Source: Hortaea werneckii
Lineage: Eukaryota > Ascomycota > Dothideomycetes > Mycosphaerellales > Teratosphaeriaceae
Direction: 5' to 3'
Assembly (NCBI GenBank): GCA_037044905.1
Contig: JBAOKB010000179.1
Span: forward strand, 1 to 64,000
DNA length: 64,000 nucleotides
Part shown: in pieces, positions 1-11,171 of the stretch
How positions within the stretch are numbered: the stretch's first letter is position 1
Layout of the letters: every line of letters starts with the position of its first letter
Program-made: the position numbers and the translations under genes
Notes under the pieces: model-generated
What the model was told of the DNA's origin: nothing
Seen by the model: only the letters and a program-made list of their open reading frames with translations
Databases searched by the model: none

Positions 1-46
1 ATTGCTAAGGTTAAACGTAACTTGGTTTGTTCCCTGAACAGCACCT
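1..46. other. Residual Oxford Nanopore native-barcode adapter (assembly artefact)
   Basis: Bases 1-6 read like the end of the nanopore top adapter, 7-14 are AAGGTTAA (the 5' barcode flank), 15-38 match the 24-base native barcode 08 as I remember it, and 39-46 are CAGCACCT (the 3' barcode flank). The telomere array follows directly. This is vendor sequence, not fungal DNA, so the contig end was not trimmed. Because the adapter abuts telomere repeats, the read probably began at the physical chromosome end. The barcode identity comes from memory and can be checked against the published kit sequences. Confidence 0.92.
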
Positions 47-161
47 AACCCTAACCCTAACCCTAACCCTAACCCTAACCCTAACCCTAACCCTAACCCT
101 AACCCTAACCCTAACCCTAACCCTAACCCTAACCCTAACCCTAACCCTAACCCTAACCCTA
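47..161 (+). repeat. Telomere repeat array (CCCTAA)n
   Basis: About 19 perfect tandem CCCTAA units run without variants. The C-rich strand reads 5' to 3' into the chromosome, which is correct for a left end. The tract is about 115 bp, a usual length for filamentous ascomycetes. The sequence changes abruptly to subtelomeric DNA at 162. Confidence 0.97.
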
Positions 162-287
162 TGCCTCCGGCGGCCCTGGCGTCGGCGCCCTGAACGGCTT
201 CCCCTTTCCTTTTCTCTCTCTTTTTCCTCCCGACAATTGGAACCCTCTTGCCTCCGGCGGCCCTGGCGTCGGCGCCCTGAACGGCTT
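162..287. repeat. Subtelomeric direct repeat, two 39-bp units
   Basis: An identical GC-rich 39-base unit occurs at 162-200 and again at 249-287, so the period is 87 bp. A pyrimidine-rich linker separates the units. The first unit begins at the telomere junction. The arrangement suggests a short telomere-associated satellite, of which only two units remain. Confidence 0.85.
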
Positions 288-330
288 GCTCTCTCTTTTA
301 CATTTCACTAACATTTCGCCCTGTACTAGC

Positions 331-343
331 TAACCCTAACCCT
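331..343 (+). repeat. Interstitial telomere motif
   Basis: Two CCCTAA units in telomeric orientation lie 170 bp inside the main array, downstream of the 3' end of the helicase gene. They may be a relic of telomere addition or of terminal recombination. Confidence 0.7.
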
Positions 344-376
344 CAGCCTCCTTCCTCCCTCCTGCCCTCTTCTATC

Positions 377-3300
377 TCAGCTTATATGATACACCATTCT
401 CACCAACTCGTTCGTTTCCATCATGTTCGTCGCCCGCTTCCGGATCACCCACCTCCATAGTCGGCCCCATTCGTCCTCTTCCAACCCTCCCCCCTCCCAA
501 AATCCCAAACTCCTCTCCATCTCCCCCTCTACCCACCCCCACTCCCACTCCTTTCCCTCCCTCTCTTCCCTCCCCCACATCCTTTGGCTGATTACCGCCC
601 CTCCTATGTCCTCCATCACTCCCTTGTATTGGCATCCTGCCCCCGCAACTCCGCTTCGCTGATATCCTGCCGTTTTACTCCCGCACGCCGCCGTCTTCTC
701 TTCCCATCTTTGACATATGCTCTGCGGCACCCAGCAGAAATTGCACCCGCTGAATCGAGCCATCTGTAGCCGCTTCATCCTCTTCTTCACTTCCGCCATC
801 CTCTCCCCTGCCTCCTTCCCGTGCCCTCTGCACTCTTCCCACCCTCGAGCCCTTTTCGCCCGTTGTATCTGCCCTTGCGCCCAGCACACCGAACACCCTA
901 CCTTCGTCCAATCCTCTAGCCTCTTCACCATCTCGTCTCTGTCTATCTCTCTGCTAGCCCTCTCCGCTAACCTCGACCTCTTCTGCGCTTGCACTCTTTC
1001 TCCCTCTCTACTCATTCCTGTCCTCGCCTCGTTTATGCTTCGCTCCCTCTCCTCTCTCTCTCCTATACTTCTTGCCCTCTTTAGCCCTCTTCCTTCCTTT
1101 GCTGCCTCTTCACACTCATCCCCAGCTTCGGCCAACCCTGACCCTGATTCTCCCTCGTCGTCAACGTTGTCCGTACCTAACTCTGAGCCTCTCGGTGTTC
1201 CATCCTCGCTACCTTGTTCCATCGGCTCTGACCCTGACCCGTCTGCTTCCTCTTGCTCCCTCCTTCTATGCTGCTGTGATGGAACGAACCCCCCTGTCCT
1301 CACTACAACCCTCGCCCTCCTTCCCGTTCTTGTTAACCCTCTACATACATCACACACTTTCTCTCCGTTCTCGCATCCGATCCTGTCCGCCCTCCCATCC
1401 ATCTCCCTGTCTAACACAACCCTCCTACACTTCTCCCCTTCCAGATATTCGTGCATCCCCCTTTCCATCACGAATCCCTTCTCCAAGATTTTCCGACCCC
1501 CTACTGTGTTGTAGCCTCTCATTAAGATCGCCTCGCTTGCCTCTCCATCTCTTCCTGCCCTTCCACTTTCCTGTGCGTAATCCCTCACCAATTCCTTCAC
1601 TCCCACGTGTACCACCACCCTGATGTGTGGTGCATCCACCCCCATTCCCATCGCTGTCGTCGCCGCGAACACTCTGTGCGTCCCCTTGACCAGCTGTTCC
1701 AGAATCTTCCTTTTCATTTCTTCGTCTCCGACCCTCCTGTAGTACACTGGACACCTCAGCACTTCTCCAATCTTCTTGCACTGCTCTACCCTCCGGCAGT
1801 ACACTATGATCTGTCCCTCCTCGTGTTCTTCCAGTTTCTTTCTTACCAACTCCGCTACCCTCTCCTCTTCTTCTCGCCGGTCGTACTCGACCACCTGGTA
1901 AGCGATGTTCCTCCTCGTCGTCGAGTCTCTTATCATCCGTACCGTCCTCTTCTCCAAGCCCATCGCTTCGAGCCAGCTCGACTCTTCCTTCGGTGGCAAC
2001 GTTGCCGTGAGATACACCATCTGGCATCCCTTCCTGGCGAACTCCGCTAGCTCGAGCACTTTCGGCCTCCATGTCTCTGTCGAGTCCAGAACGATGTGGC
2101 TCTCGTCGACTACTATCCTGTCTAGCTCTCCGGTAGCTAGCTTGTCGTTGATGAACCTGTTGAACGCCTTCGTTACTGCGCTCTCGGGTGTTACTAGCAC
2201 GATCCTCGCGTGCCTGGCGCTCTGGTCGGGCCATCTCCCGGCGTTGAGTCCGATCTCCTTGCATCTCCTCTCTAGATCGCTCCTTAGCGATATCAACGGC
2301 ACCACTACCACCGTCACCCCTCCGACTGAGCAGAATGCCGGTAGCATGAACATCAGACTCTTGCCTCCTCCGGTCCTCATGACCATTACTACCTTCGGCT
2401 CGCCCGATACGATTGCCTTTAGCCCTTCCAGTTGTGAGCCTCTAAATGAAGCGTTCGGCCCCAGCATTTCCCTCAGACTCACGTTCAAGTCTGCCCTCCT
2501 CAACTTCGCCCACCTCTCTTCTTCTACCATCTTCCTGTATTTCTCCAGATCGATCGTCGGCTTTCCATTACCTGTCGCAGTGGACGGCCACCTGATGAAG
2601 TGGTGCCATGACACGCTCACCTTTCTGAACGATGCCTGCTCGGACTGCGTGCTGAACGGGTTCTCTGTCGTCAAGATCCCGTAGATCAACTCTTCCATCC
2701 TTTTACTGTGTCCGGATTGCATCTGCCTATCTTCTGTTGTTACTCCTTCGTACAACCGATCGAGCTGTTTTGTCACTTCTTCCTCTGGGCAGTGTACCCT
2801 TTGGATGGCTGGGTATAGCTGCCTCCATGTCGACGGCGTTACAAAGAATCCGGCCTGGCATTTTGATAGCTCCCTCTTCATCACCCTCTTCAGCCTCTCT
2901 GTGTTCCAGAAGCCGTCTATGCTGAGTGCCTGCAGCTTGCCCTCTTTCGCTTTTCCTCCATTCCTCGGCCTGCTTCGCGCCTCCCTCCCACTGACCATCC
3001 GATCTCCTGCCGTTCCTTCGTCATCACCTCCATCCGCCTCGCTTTCACTGCTCGGGCTTGTGCTCGATTCGCTCTCGCTTCCTGAACTGCCCTCTTCCCC
3101 GTCGCTTTCCCTTCCTCCTTCTTCGCTCCCACTCTCCTCCTCCTCCCTGACTCCGTCGACCTCGCCTTCCCATTTCTTTTCCGGCTCCGGCTCCCACAGA
3201 TATTTGCTGAAGTCGAACTCGCCCCTGACTTCCCACCTGAGCATGTGCACGAACGGTTCCACTAGCCACAAATGGTACACCAACAGCTTTCCCACCTCTT

Positions 3301-5479
3301 GCGGCAGATACCTGTGGATTATCTTCGCTTCGCCGCTCTTGCTGTAGCCTTTGTGGTAGCCCGTCACCAGCTCGACCATGCCATTGTCAACAAAAACACC
3401 CCTCTGCGCTCGCGCACTCTCTCCGTTCTCGGTCCTGATGCTGACAACTTCCGTCCCTCTGGCTGGAGCTCCCCCTGCCATGTGACACAACACTATCAGC
3501 TCCTCCTTGAACAGAGTCACCTCCCGGAAGTACTGCTCCACCTTGGTCGTGTTCCACTTTAGCTCACTCCTGTCCCTCACTTCACTCATGTCGATATTTT
3601 GTAGAAAGTACTTGGTTATTCGGTCCTCTCTCATGGCCCGGCTCCACAACCACTTCCTGCTCTCCACGTCTTTCCCGTCCGGCCTCCTGACTCTGCCCAA
3701 GACTTCATCGTTTCTCTCATCGTCCAAGAAGCTCCAACCCTCGGTGAGATCGCTTGGGTTGTCGAACAGTCTGTCCAGATGCAAGATCGGCAGTTCCTCC
3801 TCTTGCTGTAAGAACATCAACCGCTTCGTGAGCCTCCCCAGACACCTTTCCCACAGCGAGTGTAGTGCATCTCTGAGATCTCCCATGCTGAAGCTGATCT
3901 TGTCGATGGCGACCTGTTGGCATCTGTTCATCCAAGTGACCCGTGCCCCGGCTTTCTCCGTGAACCTGATCCTCATTCCAAAAGTCTTCATGTGCAAGAC
4001 CCTGTCCATCGGGCTCGCTGGTCCCCCGTATTCCTGAAGACACAACAGCCTGGGCACCATATCGTGCACCCCTTCTACAATGCTGACCGCTTCTTTTCTC
4101 GCCTCACTCTCACCTATCCCGGCTCCGATCAGCCGGTCGATGTCGTCTTGCCTCTGCTTGTAAGCCATGAACACCACCAGAGCCTTACAGACCGTGACGA
4201 TGGCCGCCAGCTTCGGCGTGAAGTTGAACACGCTTACCCATCCTGCGTCTTCGGTGTCCAAGCCGAGAACTGCCAATGCGGACAGAAAGCCGCTTTGGAA
4301 CTCGTCGTCTAGCAGCTCCTGGTCGAGCATGCTGGCCCAGAAAAGAACGATGGACCATTGTAACTCGTCTTCGCAGACCTTTCTGGCTCCCTTGTCTAGA
4401 GCGGCGGTCTCTCGTCTGGCGAGACTTTGCATTGCTCCCAGCCTCCTCGCTTGCCCATCCGTCAACGTGTAGTCTGGCTTGTTCTCCCATGTCTGACTCC
4501 TCCAAAGATATCTCAGCATTGATACCCAGACCCTGGAGTATTTCTTCTTCGTACTGGCCTCGTGTTTGCTGTAGAATGGAGTCTCGTTGTTCGCGGCCCC
4601 GGTTTCCTTCCTGTTCACGTAGTGAAGAGCGGACCTTGGGATCGTCCGCGGACTGCTGACGTCCATGGCCTTCTTGATCACCCTGCCGGTCGCTCTGCAA
4701 GCTCTCTCGATCGCCTCCTCTTCTTCATCCACGCTCTCTATCCCCCGCTCGTCCGCCTCAAGCTTTGGCGCCGCACTTAGACTAGCCCGTAGCTCTTCTT
4801 TCTCAAACCCAGCCAGATGGTGAGCCCAGCTGGTGTGTTCCAGCCATGGATCCATTTCAGACCTGACATTGCTGACGTTCACCTTCCTGTGATGGTGCGC
4901 CTCCCGCAGCTTCCTCTTGAGTCCATCGGCTACCTCATCTGTCAACTTCTGCGCCCTGTCCTCGGGCTCGCAGCCATGACCGCCTCCTAGCATCCGTGGC
5001 GCTGGCGGTAGCACTTTAAAGAGCTTAGTCCACTGCGCATACTTGAAGAATCTCTGACAGCAGTGACCTTCCGTGAACGGCTGGTTTGCGGCGGGTCGAC
5101 TCCTCAAACTCCCTCGACCTCCTCTGCTTTTGGCGCTGTTCCAGCCGTGTTCCTTTCTACAGTGCGCCTCGATCCCCTTTTTACTCTCCCTCAGCAACCC
5201 GCACGCTTTGCACTGTGAGCATTGCTCGATGACCGGGCCGAGCTCCTGGATCGCTTCCTGTTCGGCGGCGGGGTACACGACGTCTTCTGACCTATAAGCG
5301 ACGTGGTCGAGTTTTTCCACTTGTTCGATTATTCCTTTCCTAGTGCTCACTGTTAGCGTCTGGTGACTTTGGCTGAGATGCGCCTTGATTTGGTCTGGAA
5401 CCACTGCAAACTTGCAATCTCTACAAACGATGATTTGAAAATTCTGGAAGTGTACGAACAGACTCTCAAAAGCGTCCAT
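377..5479 (-). CDS. Telomere-linked RecQ-type helicase (TLH) with N-terminal C2H2-like fingers
   Basis: A single 1700-residue open frame is transcribed towards the telomere. Residues about 17-40 and 88-115 carry two C-x2-C...H...H fingers of the type seen in OrsD/DUF3505-like fungal proteins. Residues about 300-800 form a helical region I cannot assign, with an acidic low-complexity stretch near 790-850. The helicase core follows: Walker A TGGGKS near 1036, motif II DESH near 1125, TAT in motif III, and motif VI QESGRAGRDG near 1310. The C-terminal third is charged and has scattered CxxC pairs. RecQ-family enzymes unwind DNA 3'-5', and fungal telomere-linked copies are known from Magnaporthe, Ustilago and Schizosaccharomyces. 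The frame has no stops, unlike its neighbours, so it is probably active or young. Start chosen: the first Met, 16 codons before the first finger. High confidence for the helicase, moderate for the exact start. Confidence 0.93.
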   Translation of the reverse strand: MDAFESLFVHFQNFQIIVCRDCKFAVVPDQIKAHLSQSHQTLTVSTRKGIIEQVEKLDHVAYRSEDVVYPAAEQEAIQELGPVIEQCSQCKACGLLRESKKGIEAHCRKEHGWNSAKSRGGRGSLRSRPAANQPFTEGHCCQRFFKYAQWTKLFKVLPPAPRMLGGGHGCEPEDRAQKLTDEVADGLKRKLREAHHHRKVNVSNVRSEMDPWLEHTSWAHHLAGFEKEELRASLSAAPKLEADERGIESVDEEEEAIERACRATGRVIKKAMDVSSPRTIPRSALHYVNRKETGAANNETPFYSKHEASTKKKYSRVWVSMLRYLWRSQTWENKPDYTLTDGQARRLGAMQSLARRETAALDKGARKVCEDELQWSIVLFWASMLDQELLDDEFQSGFLSALAVLGLDTEDAGWVSVFNFTPKLAAIVTVCKALVVFMAYKQRQDDIDRLIGAGIGESEARKEAVSIVEGVHDMVPRLLCLQEYGGPASPMDRVLHMKTFGMRIRFTEKAGARVTWMNRCQQVAIDKISFSMGDLRDALHSLWERCLGRLTKRLMFLQQEEELPILHLDRLFDNPSDLTEGWSFLDDERNDEVLGRVRRPDGKDVESRKWLWSRAMREDRITKYFLQNIDMSEVRDRSELKWNTTKVEQYFREVTLFKEELIVLCHMAGGAPARGTEVVSIRTENGESARAQRGVFVDNGMVELVTGYHKGYSKSGEAKIIHRYLPQEVGKLLVYHLWLVEPFVHMLRWEVRGEFDFSKYLWEPEPEKKWEGEVDGVREEEESGSEEGGRESDGEEGSSGSESESSTSPSSESEADGGDDEGTAGDRMVSGREARSRPRNGGKAKEGKLQALSIDGFWNTERLKRVMKRELSKCQAGFFVTPSTWRQLYPAIQRVHCPEEEVTKQLDRLYEGVTTEDRQMQSGHSKRMEELIYGILTTENPFSTQSEQASFRKVSVSWHHFIRWPSTATGNGKPTIDLEKYRKMVEEERWAKLRRADLNVSLREMLGPNASFRGSQLEGLKAIVSGEPKVVMVMRTGGGKSLMFMLPAFCSVGGVTVVVVPLISLRSDLERRCKEIGLNAGRWPDQSARHARIVLVTPESAVTKAFNRFINDKLATGELDRIVVDESHIVLDSTETWRPKVLELAEFARKGCQMVYLTATLPPKEESSWLEAMGLEKRTVRMIRDSTTRRNIAYQVVEYDRREEEERVAELVRKKLEEHEEGQIIVYCRRVEQCKKIGEVLRCPVYYRRVGDEEMKRKILEQLVKGTHRVFAATTAMGMGVDAPHIRVVVHVGVKELVRDYAQESGRAGRDGEASEAILMRGYNTVGGRKILEKGFVMERGMHEYLEGEKCRRVVLDREMDGRADRIGCENGEKVCDVCRGLTRTGRRARVVVRTGGFVPSQQHRRREQEEADGSGSEPMEQGSEDGTPRGSELGTDNVDDEGESGSGLAEAGDECEEAAKEGRGLKRARSIGEREERERSINEARTGMSREGERVQAQKRSRLAERASREIDRDEMVKRLEDWTKVGCSVCWAQGQIQRAKRARGWEECRGHGKEAGERMAEVKKRMKRLQMARFSGCNFCWVPQSICQRWEEKTAACGSKTAGYQRSGVAGAGCQYKGVMEDIGGAVISQRMWGREEREGKEWEWGWVEGEMERSLGFWEGGGLEEDEWGRLWRWVIRKRATNMMETNELVRMVYHIS

Positions 5480-6053
5480 GGTGTATTAGCTGTCGAGCAA
5501 CGTGTCTGTCCTGATGTTTCGGTCGGCGGCCTCGCCTGGGCTCAGCTGCACCGACCCCTGTCACAGAATTTTCGCGATCCCTGTCGCGATGGCGCGGTCA
5601 CACATGATGGGGTTGAACGTTAGCTACATGCTACAAGAGTCGGTGGTCTTGCTGGGTGCTTTTCTGCACCTTTGTTGGTGTATTTCTATCTACCCTACCT
5701 CTTCGCGAGCGTCCAGCCTGCGCTTCCGGCGGTCCCTCAATTCCAGCCGAACCGCCGTTACGCCCGCCGACCCTAACCCTAAGCCTTTGCGAGCGGAACT
5801 TCACACAGAATGTCGGGATTTTCGAACCGCGATAACAATTCACCACGCGGGTCTCCCGCTCCGATGTTGAAAACTCACGAGTAAAGTGCCTACGGATTGG
5901 AAACTCACCGAGTTTGAAACGATTCCGACCGGTACTTTTCATTCCTTCTGCCCCCGGTTTTTCATGGAATCTGCCCCCTCCGGCGAATTCGGTGGCCCGT
6001 GCCCCCCACGCATTATCATGGAATCCGCCCCGGATTCTTTGAAGGATTGAGGG
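5480..6053. other. Region upstream of the helicase, no gene seen
   Basis: This stretch between the helicase start and the retroelement arm should contain the helicase promoter. It holds a short interstitial telomere motif (5771-5782). Near 5963 and 6015 a TCATGGAATC-type segment followed by GCCCC is repeated. No convincing reading frame was found. Confidence 0.6.
5771..5782 (+). repeat. Interstitial telomere motif upstream of the helicase
   Basis: Two CCCTAA units lie about 290 bp upstream of the helicase start, in the same orientation as the chromosome end. Confidence 0.65.
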
Positions 6054-9000
6054 TAGGATATCCCTTCTACTTAATGAGGTATCGCTAACTTTTCTTGTCG
6101 TAGTCTATAATCCTTTCGACTTTATATTCGTCGTCTTCTTGTTCCTAGTAATAGAACGTAGTTTGTAGCGTGGCGTTAGGGTGTGCGGGTTCTAACAAGG
6201 ATACATGGAATACTAGATGGATTTTGGCGTCTAGTGGAAGTTCGAGTCGGTAGCTAACTACGCCTTTCTATTCGGCAATCAAAAATGGTCCGACTTTGAC
6301 GTGATCTAGTTTCTTCGTTCTTCGCTTTGTTTTTAGGTTCTTCGTTAGAAGATATACCTTATCCCCCTTCTTAAGCTAAGGTGCCGTTTTTGATTCTTTA
6401 AACCGCTGCTTTTGAATTCGCTGTTGCGAGTGTCGGATTGCGTCTTAGGTAGTTCTATGCGCCTTTTGCAATTCTCCTGCCATAACTATGGCTTTGTCGG
6501 CTTTTACTAACGTTCTTGGTTCCATGAACAGGTTGGGTGTCTTGCCGTAATTAAGAAAAAATGGCGATTCTTTCGTTGTCTCTAAAGCATTATTGTTTAA
6601 TGCTAGTTGTGCCATTAGTAACAGTAAAACCCAATTGTTCTGTGCGTAGTTAACGTAGTGCCGTAAGTATGCCTCGAGTGACTAATTTGTCCTTTTAGTC
6701 TAACCATCTGTTTCTAGGTAGAATGCCGTCGATAGCTTGTACTTTATTCCAATTTGTCCCATAAGTAATTTCTAGAAGTTTAATATAAACAGCTTATCTC
6801 TGTCGGTAATAAAGCTTTCTAGAATTCTATAATGTCTAATAAGCCTGTCTAGTACGAGGTATGCGAGTTCTATAGCCGTTATCGATTCCCTGCATAGTAT
6901 AAAATGTGCATATTTAGTTAAGGTATCTACTATAACTAGTATCGAATCGTAAATGACCCCGATGGCTAGGTCCTTAGACGATAGTAACTTGGTAATAAAG
7001 TCTATTGTAACCTCTCTCTATAGTATATCTAAAGGTTCTCGGAACTAGAGATTGCTATATCTCGCATGTCGTAATGCCTTATTCTTCTAGCAACTGTCGC
7101 ATTGTTTAATGTAGTTGGTTACCTTTTTCCGCATCTGCGGAAAGGCAAAGTTCCGTCTAATTAAGTCGATCGTTCTTGTAATTCCTAGATGTCCCGTGGT
7201 TTAGCTATTATAGTGATCTTTGATACACTCGTGTTCCTTTTCTAGTAGAACTTGGTACTTCCTATGTTCGATAGGGAATTCTTCCTATTTATCTCGTAGA
7301 ACTCGGAGTATATGGTTAAACTCCTGTGTGTTCGTAGTAAGGCTTCCGTCTCTGTTTACTTTAAGTATTGCTTTGGAATTTTGCTCTTTGCCTTCTATGT
7401 AGTCGCTTCTTCTGCTTAGCGCATCTGCGCGCCCATTGTCTTTTCCTAGTGTATACTAGATATCGAACTTGTATTGTCCGAGTAGCTCTAACCATCTACA
7501 CTGTCGACGCGATAGATCCTTAGTAGTTGCAAAGTATTGAAGGTTCTTGTAGTCGGTGTATATCGTTAGTCCTGTAGCTCCTTCGTAGTAAACTCTCTAG
7601 TGTCGCAATGCTGCAACAATCGCTAACAGTTCTTTGTCGTAGATTTCGTAGTTCTGTTCCGCTAGCGTTATTTTCCTCGAATAATATGCTACTAGGTGTC
7701 TTTTGCTATTATGTTCCTAAGTAAGGCAAGCACCTATCGCTAAATCGGATGCGTCGGTTTCGACTTGTACTAGCTTCTTTGTGTCGAATAGCATAAGTGT
7801 TAGTAATTTCGTGCATGCTTGTTTAAGTTGTTAGAATACCTTTTCCTGCTTCTCTGTCTACACAAACTTGGTGTCCTTCTTTGTAAGGCTTGTAAGTAGG
7901 ATTGCAAGCTTGGAGTACCCTTCGACAAACTTCCTATTATAGTTCGCGAGTCCTAAGAAGGCTTAGATATCTTTGACTGTTTTCGGTGTCGGCCATTCCT
8001 CGATAGATTGTACTTTCTTCGGGTCCATCTTAATTCTAGTAGTGTTAATAATGAATCCTAGGAATTCGATTTCCTTCTTGTAGAATTCACATTTCTCGGG
8101 TACGGTCTTAAAGTCTACTATGCTAAGTCGTTCTAGCACTGCTTGTACGTCTTTAGTGTGTTGTTCTCGGTTTCCTCGAGTAAAGATTAAAATGTTATCG
8201 ACATACGCTATAACAGTAATGTTAAGTAGGTCTCGTAGTACATCGTTAACGAGCTGCTAACATGTCGCTAGGGCATTCGTAAGTCCTATAGGCATGACTC
8301 GAAATTGGTAGAGTCCGTAGCGTGTCCTAAAGGCTGTTTTCTATTCTTCTCCCTTAGCCATTCGTACTGCATAGAATGCGTCTCGTAGATCGATCTTCGA
8401 GTACTAGTTTGCTCCGGTAAGTCGATCTTACATTTCCTCGATGTTGGGTAGTAGATATCGGTTCTTAACCGTGACTTTATTAAGTCGTCGATAGTCGATT
8501 ACTATTCGTAGTTTTCCTCCTTTCTTTAGAACGAACATTGCTAGTAAAGCGGCTAGTGATTAGGATTTCTCTATCCATCCCTTGTTACTCTTTTCTTTTA
8601 GCCATCTGCGTTGCTCTTCGAGCTCTTTTTCGGATAACCTATATAGTAGCCCCTATGGTAGATCTTTGCCGGGCTAAAGTTGTATTCGGTAATCCCATAG
8701 TTAATGTCTAGGTAAGGCGGCTAATCCTTCCTCTTCCTAGAAGAGCGGTTTCCATTTCTTAAACTCTTTAGGGATCTCTAGAGGTGCGTTAGTTCTCCCT
8801 TTATCTCTCACCTTGTGACCTAGCTAGGCTAGCTTAGTGTCTGTAGAGACCATCTCCTTGCCGTTTCTGTCGGAGTATGTTATCGGTTAACGTTCTAATT
8901 CGCAGAACTGTCTTTCCTTATCTATTATCGCACGCTGTCGATGCATAGGTTAGATGTTAGTAACGTAACCACATCGCTTAAACTTGAGTACTCTTTTCCT

Positions 9001-10770
9001 CTAATCTATTAGAGGGTTATACTTCTCTAACTAAGGTGTCCCTATCACGATATCGTAACTAGCCATGTTAACGATATCTAGGCTAATAGTCTCGTAGTGC
9101 TGTTAGATAGCTAGGACTAGCGGCATTGTTTCGCTGTCTACTTCGGATAGGGATGATCCATCTGCGACCATTAACTCGTATCCGCCGTCTTTCTTTCGTC
9201 GGGTAGCGATCCCGTTTCGCTAGACAAAGCTAGTCGATATAAAGTTTCCGCTAGCTCCGGAATCGATTATAGCTTGTGTTGCGTGTCCATTAACAATGCA
9301 TTTGGTATGGAATACCGGTGCTGCTAATGCTATAGGAGCTTCGATAATGTTTACTTCCTAGCGACTACTCCTGTCGGCAGGGATCCTTCGTTTTTTAAAT
9401 AGTATCCTAGCGAGTTAGCATCTTCGAGACAGACTTCCTAATTAAGGGGTCCATGTCGTGGGCCTAGGATAACCTTTCCTTGTATTACTAATACCTTGAT
9501 TTGTCCTTTGACAGTAGCTTTAACGTGCCCTAGTATTATGTTTCTCCATATTGGTAGTTGCACTAGTAGTCCTATAGGCTTTAGTTCCTATTGCTTCGTA
9601 GACTCGGTCAACTTGTGTCGCATTGCGTCCAACGATATAAGGTCTTCTTAATAAGCTTCCTAAATTCGGTGTAGTTTATGAAGTCGTGCCTTAATAATCT
9701 GGATTCGTTCTCTAACGCTTCTAGGAATGTAGATTCCATCGGGCGTTACATAGCTTCTATTAGGTTAGAATGTGCTTCCAATTGGTAGTCGTTCTTGCAC
9801 GTATACTACTGCATCGTAATCGACGTTAACAAGTCGATAGTTCCAGAACATTGCTCTAATTCGGTTAAGCATGTTGTCGAACTCGATCGGGTAAAGTCGT
9901 CGTTTCCCTTGGATCTTAGGGAATATAGTCTCGAGTTAATGCATAATAAAGATCATTATCCTTTTGATGGGTTTAGATCCTTAAATGGTGAATGTCGATA
10001 CTTCAAGGTCGTCTAGCTCTTCGTTATCTATATATTCTTCCTCTAATGAACTACCGTCCTACGCTGCTATCGTCTGCGCTATCAATTGTAGTTGTTCTAG
10101 GTTTGGTCCCGTAAGTTCCGGTTCGGGGTCGTTATTTTGTAGAGATTCTTCTTCCTCTAGCAGTTCTTCTTCCTGCTTAGGGGGTATGTTTTCTTGCAGA
10201 GTTGCGTCCTCCCAATTAAATAGTAGTGGAGACCTTCCTCTCCGGGAATTTCCTAAGTCTCTCATCTGCTGTAGCGGCTAGCCTCGTACTATCGTGTTAA
10301 ATTCCATCCTAGCCTTGCGTGGCTTCTTGGGATAGTGACCACTTGCTAGCTTGTCTAACTCATGGGTTTTACAGTAGTCGTCGTAACAACCCGTCTAATG
10401 TATAGCCTTATGGTCTAGTTCCGTCTTCGGTTCCTTAACGAGTTTTGATACATCGTAGGCGCCTCGTCTATCGTTTGCTTCGTTGATGGGTTCCTTTACT
10501 AGCATCATGTTAAGTTGCTCCTGCGGTCGTACCTTTCGTCCGCGGCAGTCTCGTGCGTAATGCCCTATCTTGTAGTAGTTGTAGCACTCCGGTCCTTCTC
10601 GTTTCTTTCCTCTATTGCTGTTCCCTTGGAACTTCCCTTTACCCTTGGCTCCTCGTATGCCTTTTCCTTTTGGCTTGCGCTAGATAATATCCAATTCCAT
10701 AGCATTAGGATCGCGACGAGACCCTCCAGTCTAGCTAGTAGAGTTGTAGCCAGATCGTCCGCGATACTGT
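6054..10770 (-). mobile_element. Ty3/gypsy chromovirus copy, truncated at both ends and mutated (left arm)
   Basis: Read on the minus strand, this is the same element as the one at 10771-17653, from the 3' part of gag through protease, reverse transcriptase, RNase H and integrase to the start of the chromodomain. It lacks both LTRs and the first part of gag. Many Trp and Gln codons read TAG or TAA, the RIP-like pattern. The reverse-transcriptase catalytic box at 8194-8205 reads YVDN rather than YVDD, so the second catalytic Asp is lost. Bases 7220-7402 are identical to the complement of 15175-15357. The copy ends exactly where the LTR of the other copy begins (10771). It is dead as an autonomous element. 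Confidence 0.88.
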
Positions 10771-11171
10771 TGTTACGAACACGGTCACGGGACGCTCGAA
10801 CCCGAAGCGATTGGCCAGTAAGGACTGGAGCAAGGAAAGGTCACGTGATCAGTATGCAGGAGAGCGCTGCCTTGGCAGGCGAACCACTGCATATATGCAA
10901 GAGGCCGACCGGTCGACGAGCGACCCGGCGACCTTGGAGCGCCGGACCGCTGAGCGACCCAGCGAACTATTGCATGAAGACACGAATCTCTTATGTATAT
11001 AACTAGGCAGTTTCTCGTTAGGAGTTCGTGTGTTCAACTCATGTTGCAATCCGACTGTTAGGTAGAGAACCAACAGCCTTGTCACAATCAGTTATCCCAC
11101 AACCCAGTTGTCTTGACACATCTGTTCCAACGAGCTCTAAATCCGTGACACTACTTCGTAGGGTCGCAACA
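10771..11171 (+). repeat. 5' LTR of the retrotransposon
   Basis: It begins TGTTACGAACAC and ends GGTCGCAACA, giving the TG...CA termini of an LTR. A TATATAA-like box lies near 10996. The distal 190 bp (TTGCATGAAGACACG to the end) match the 3' LTR closely, while the first 200 bp are GC-rich and do not. No TGG-type tRNA primer site follows; the next bases are CTTTGAACACCC, so priming may use another tRNA or self-priming. Confidence 0.85.

Noticed and set aside
27..311. 94-codon plus-strand frame with Leu-Thr repeats
   Set aside because: It is a translation of the telomere array and the satellite next to it, and starts inside the sequencing adapter.
717..4700. Several long frames on both strands inside the helicase gene
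   Set aside because: They are antisense or shifted shadows of the GC- and pyrimidine-rich helicase frame; none has domains or splice logic.
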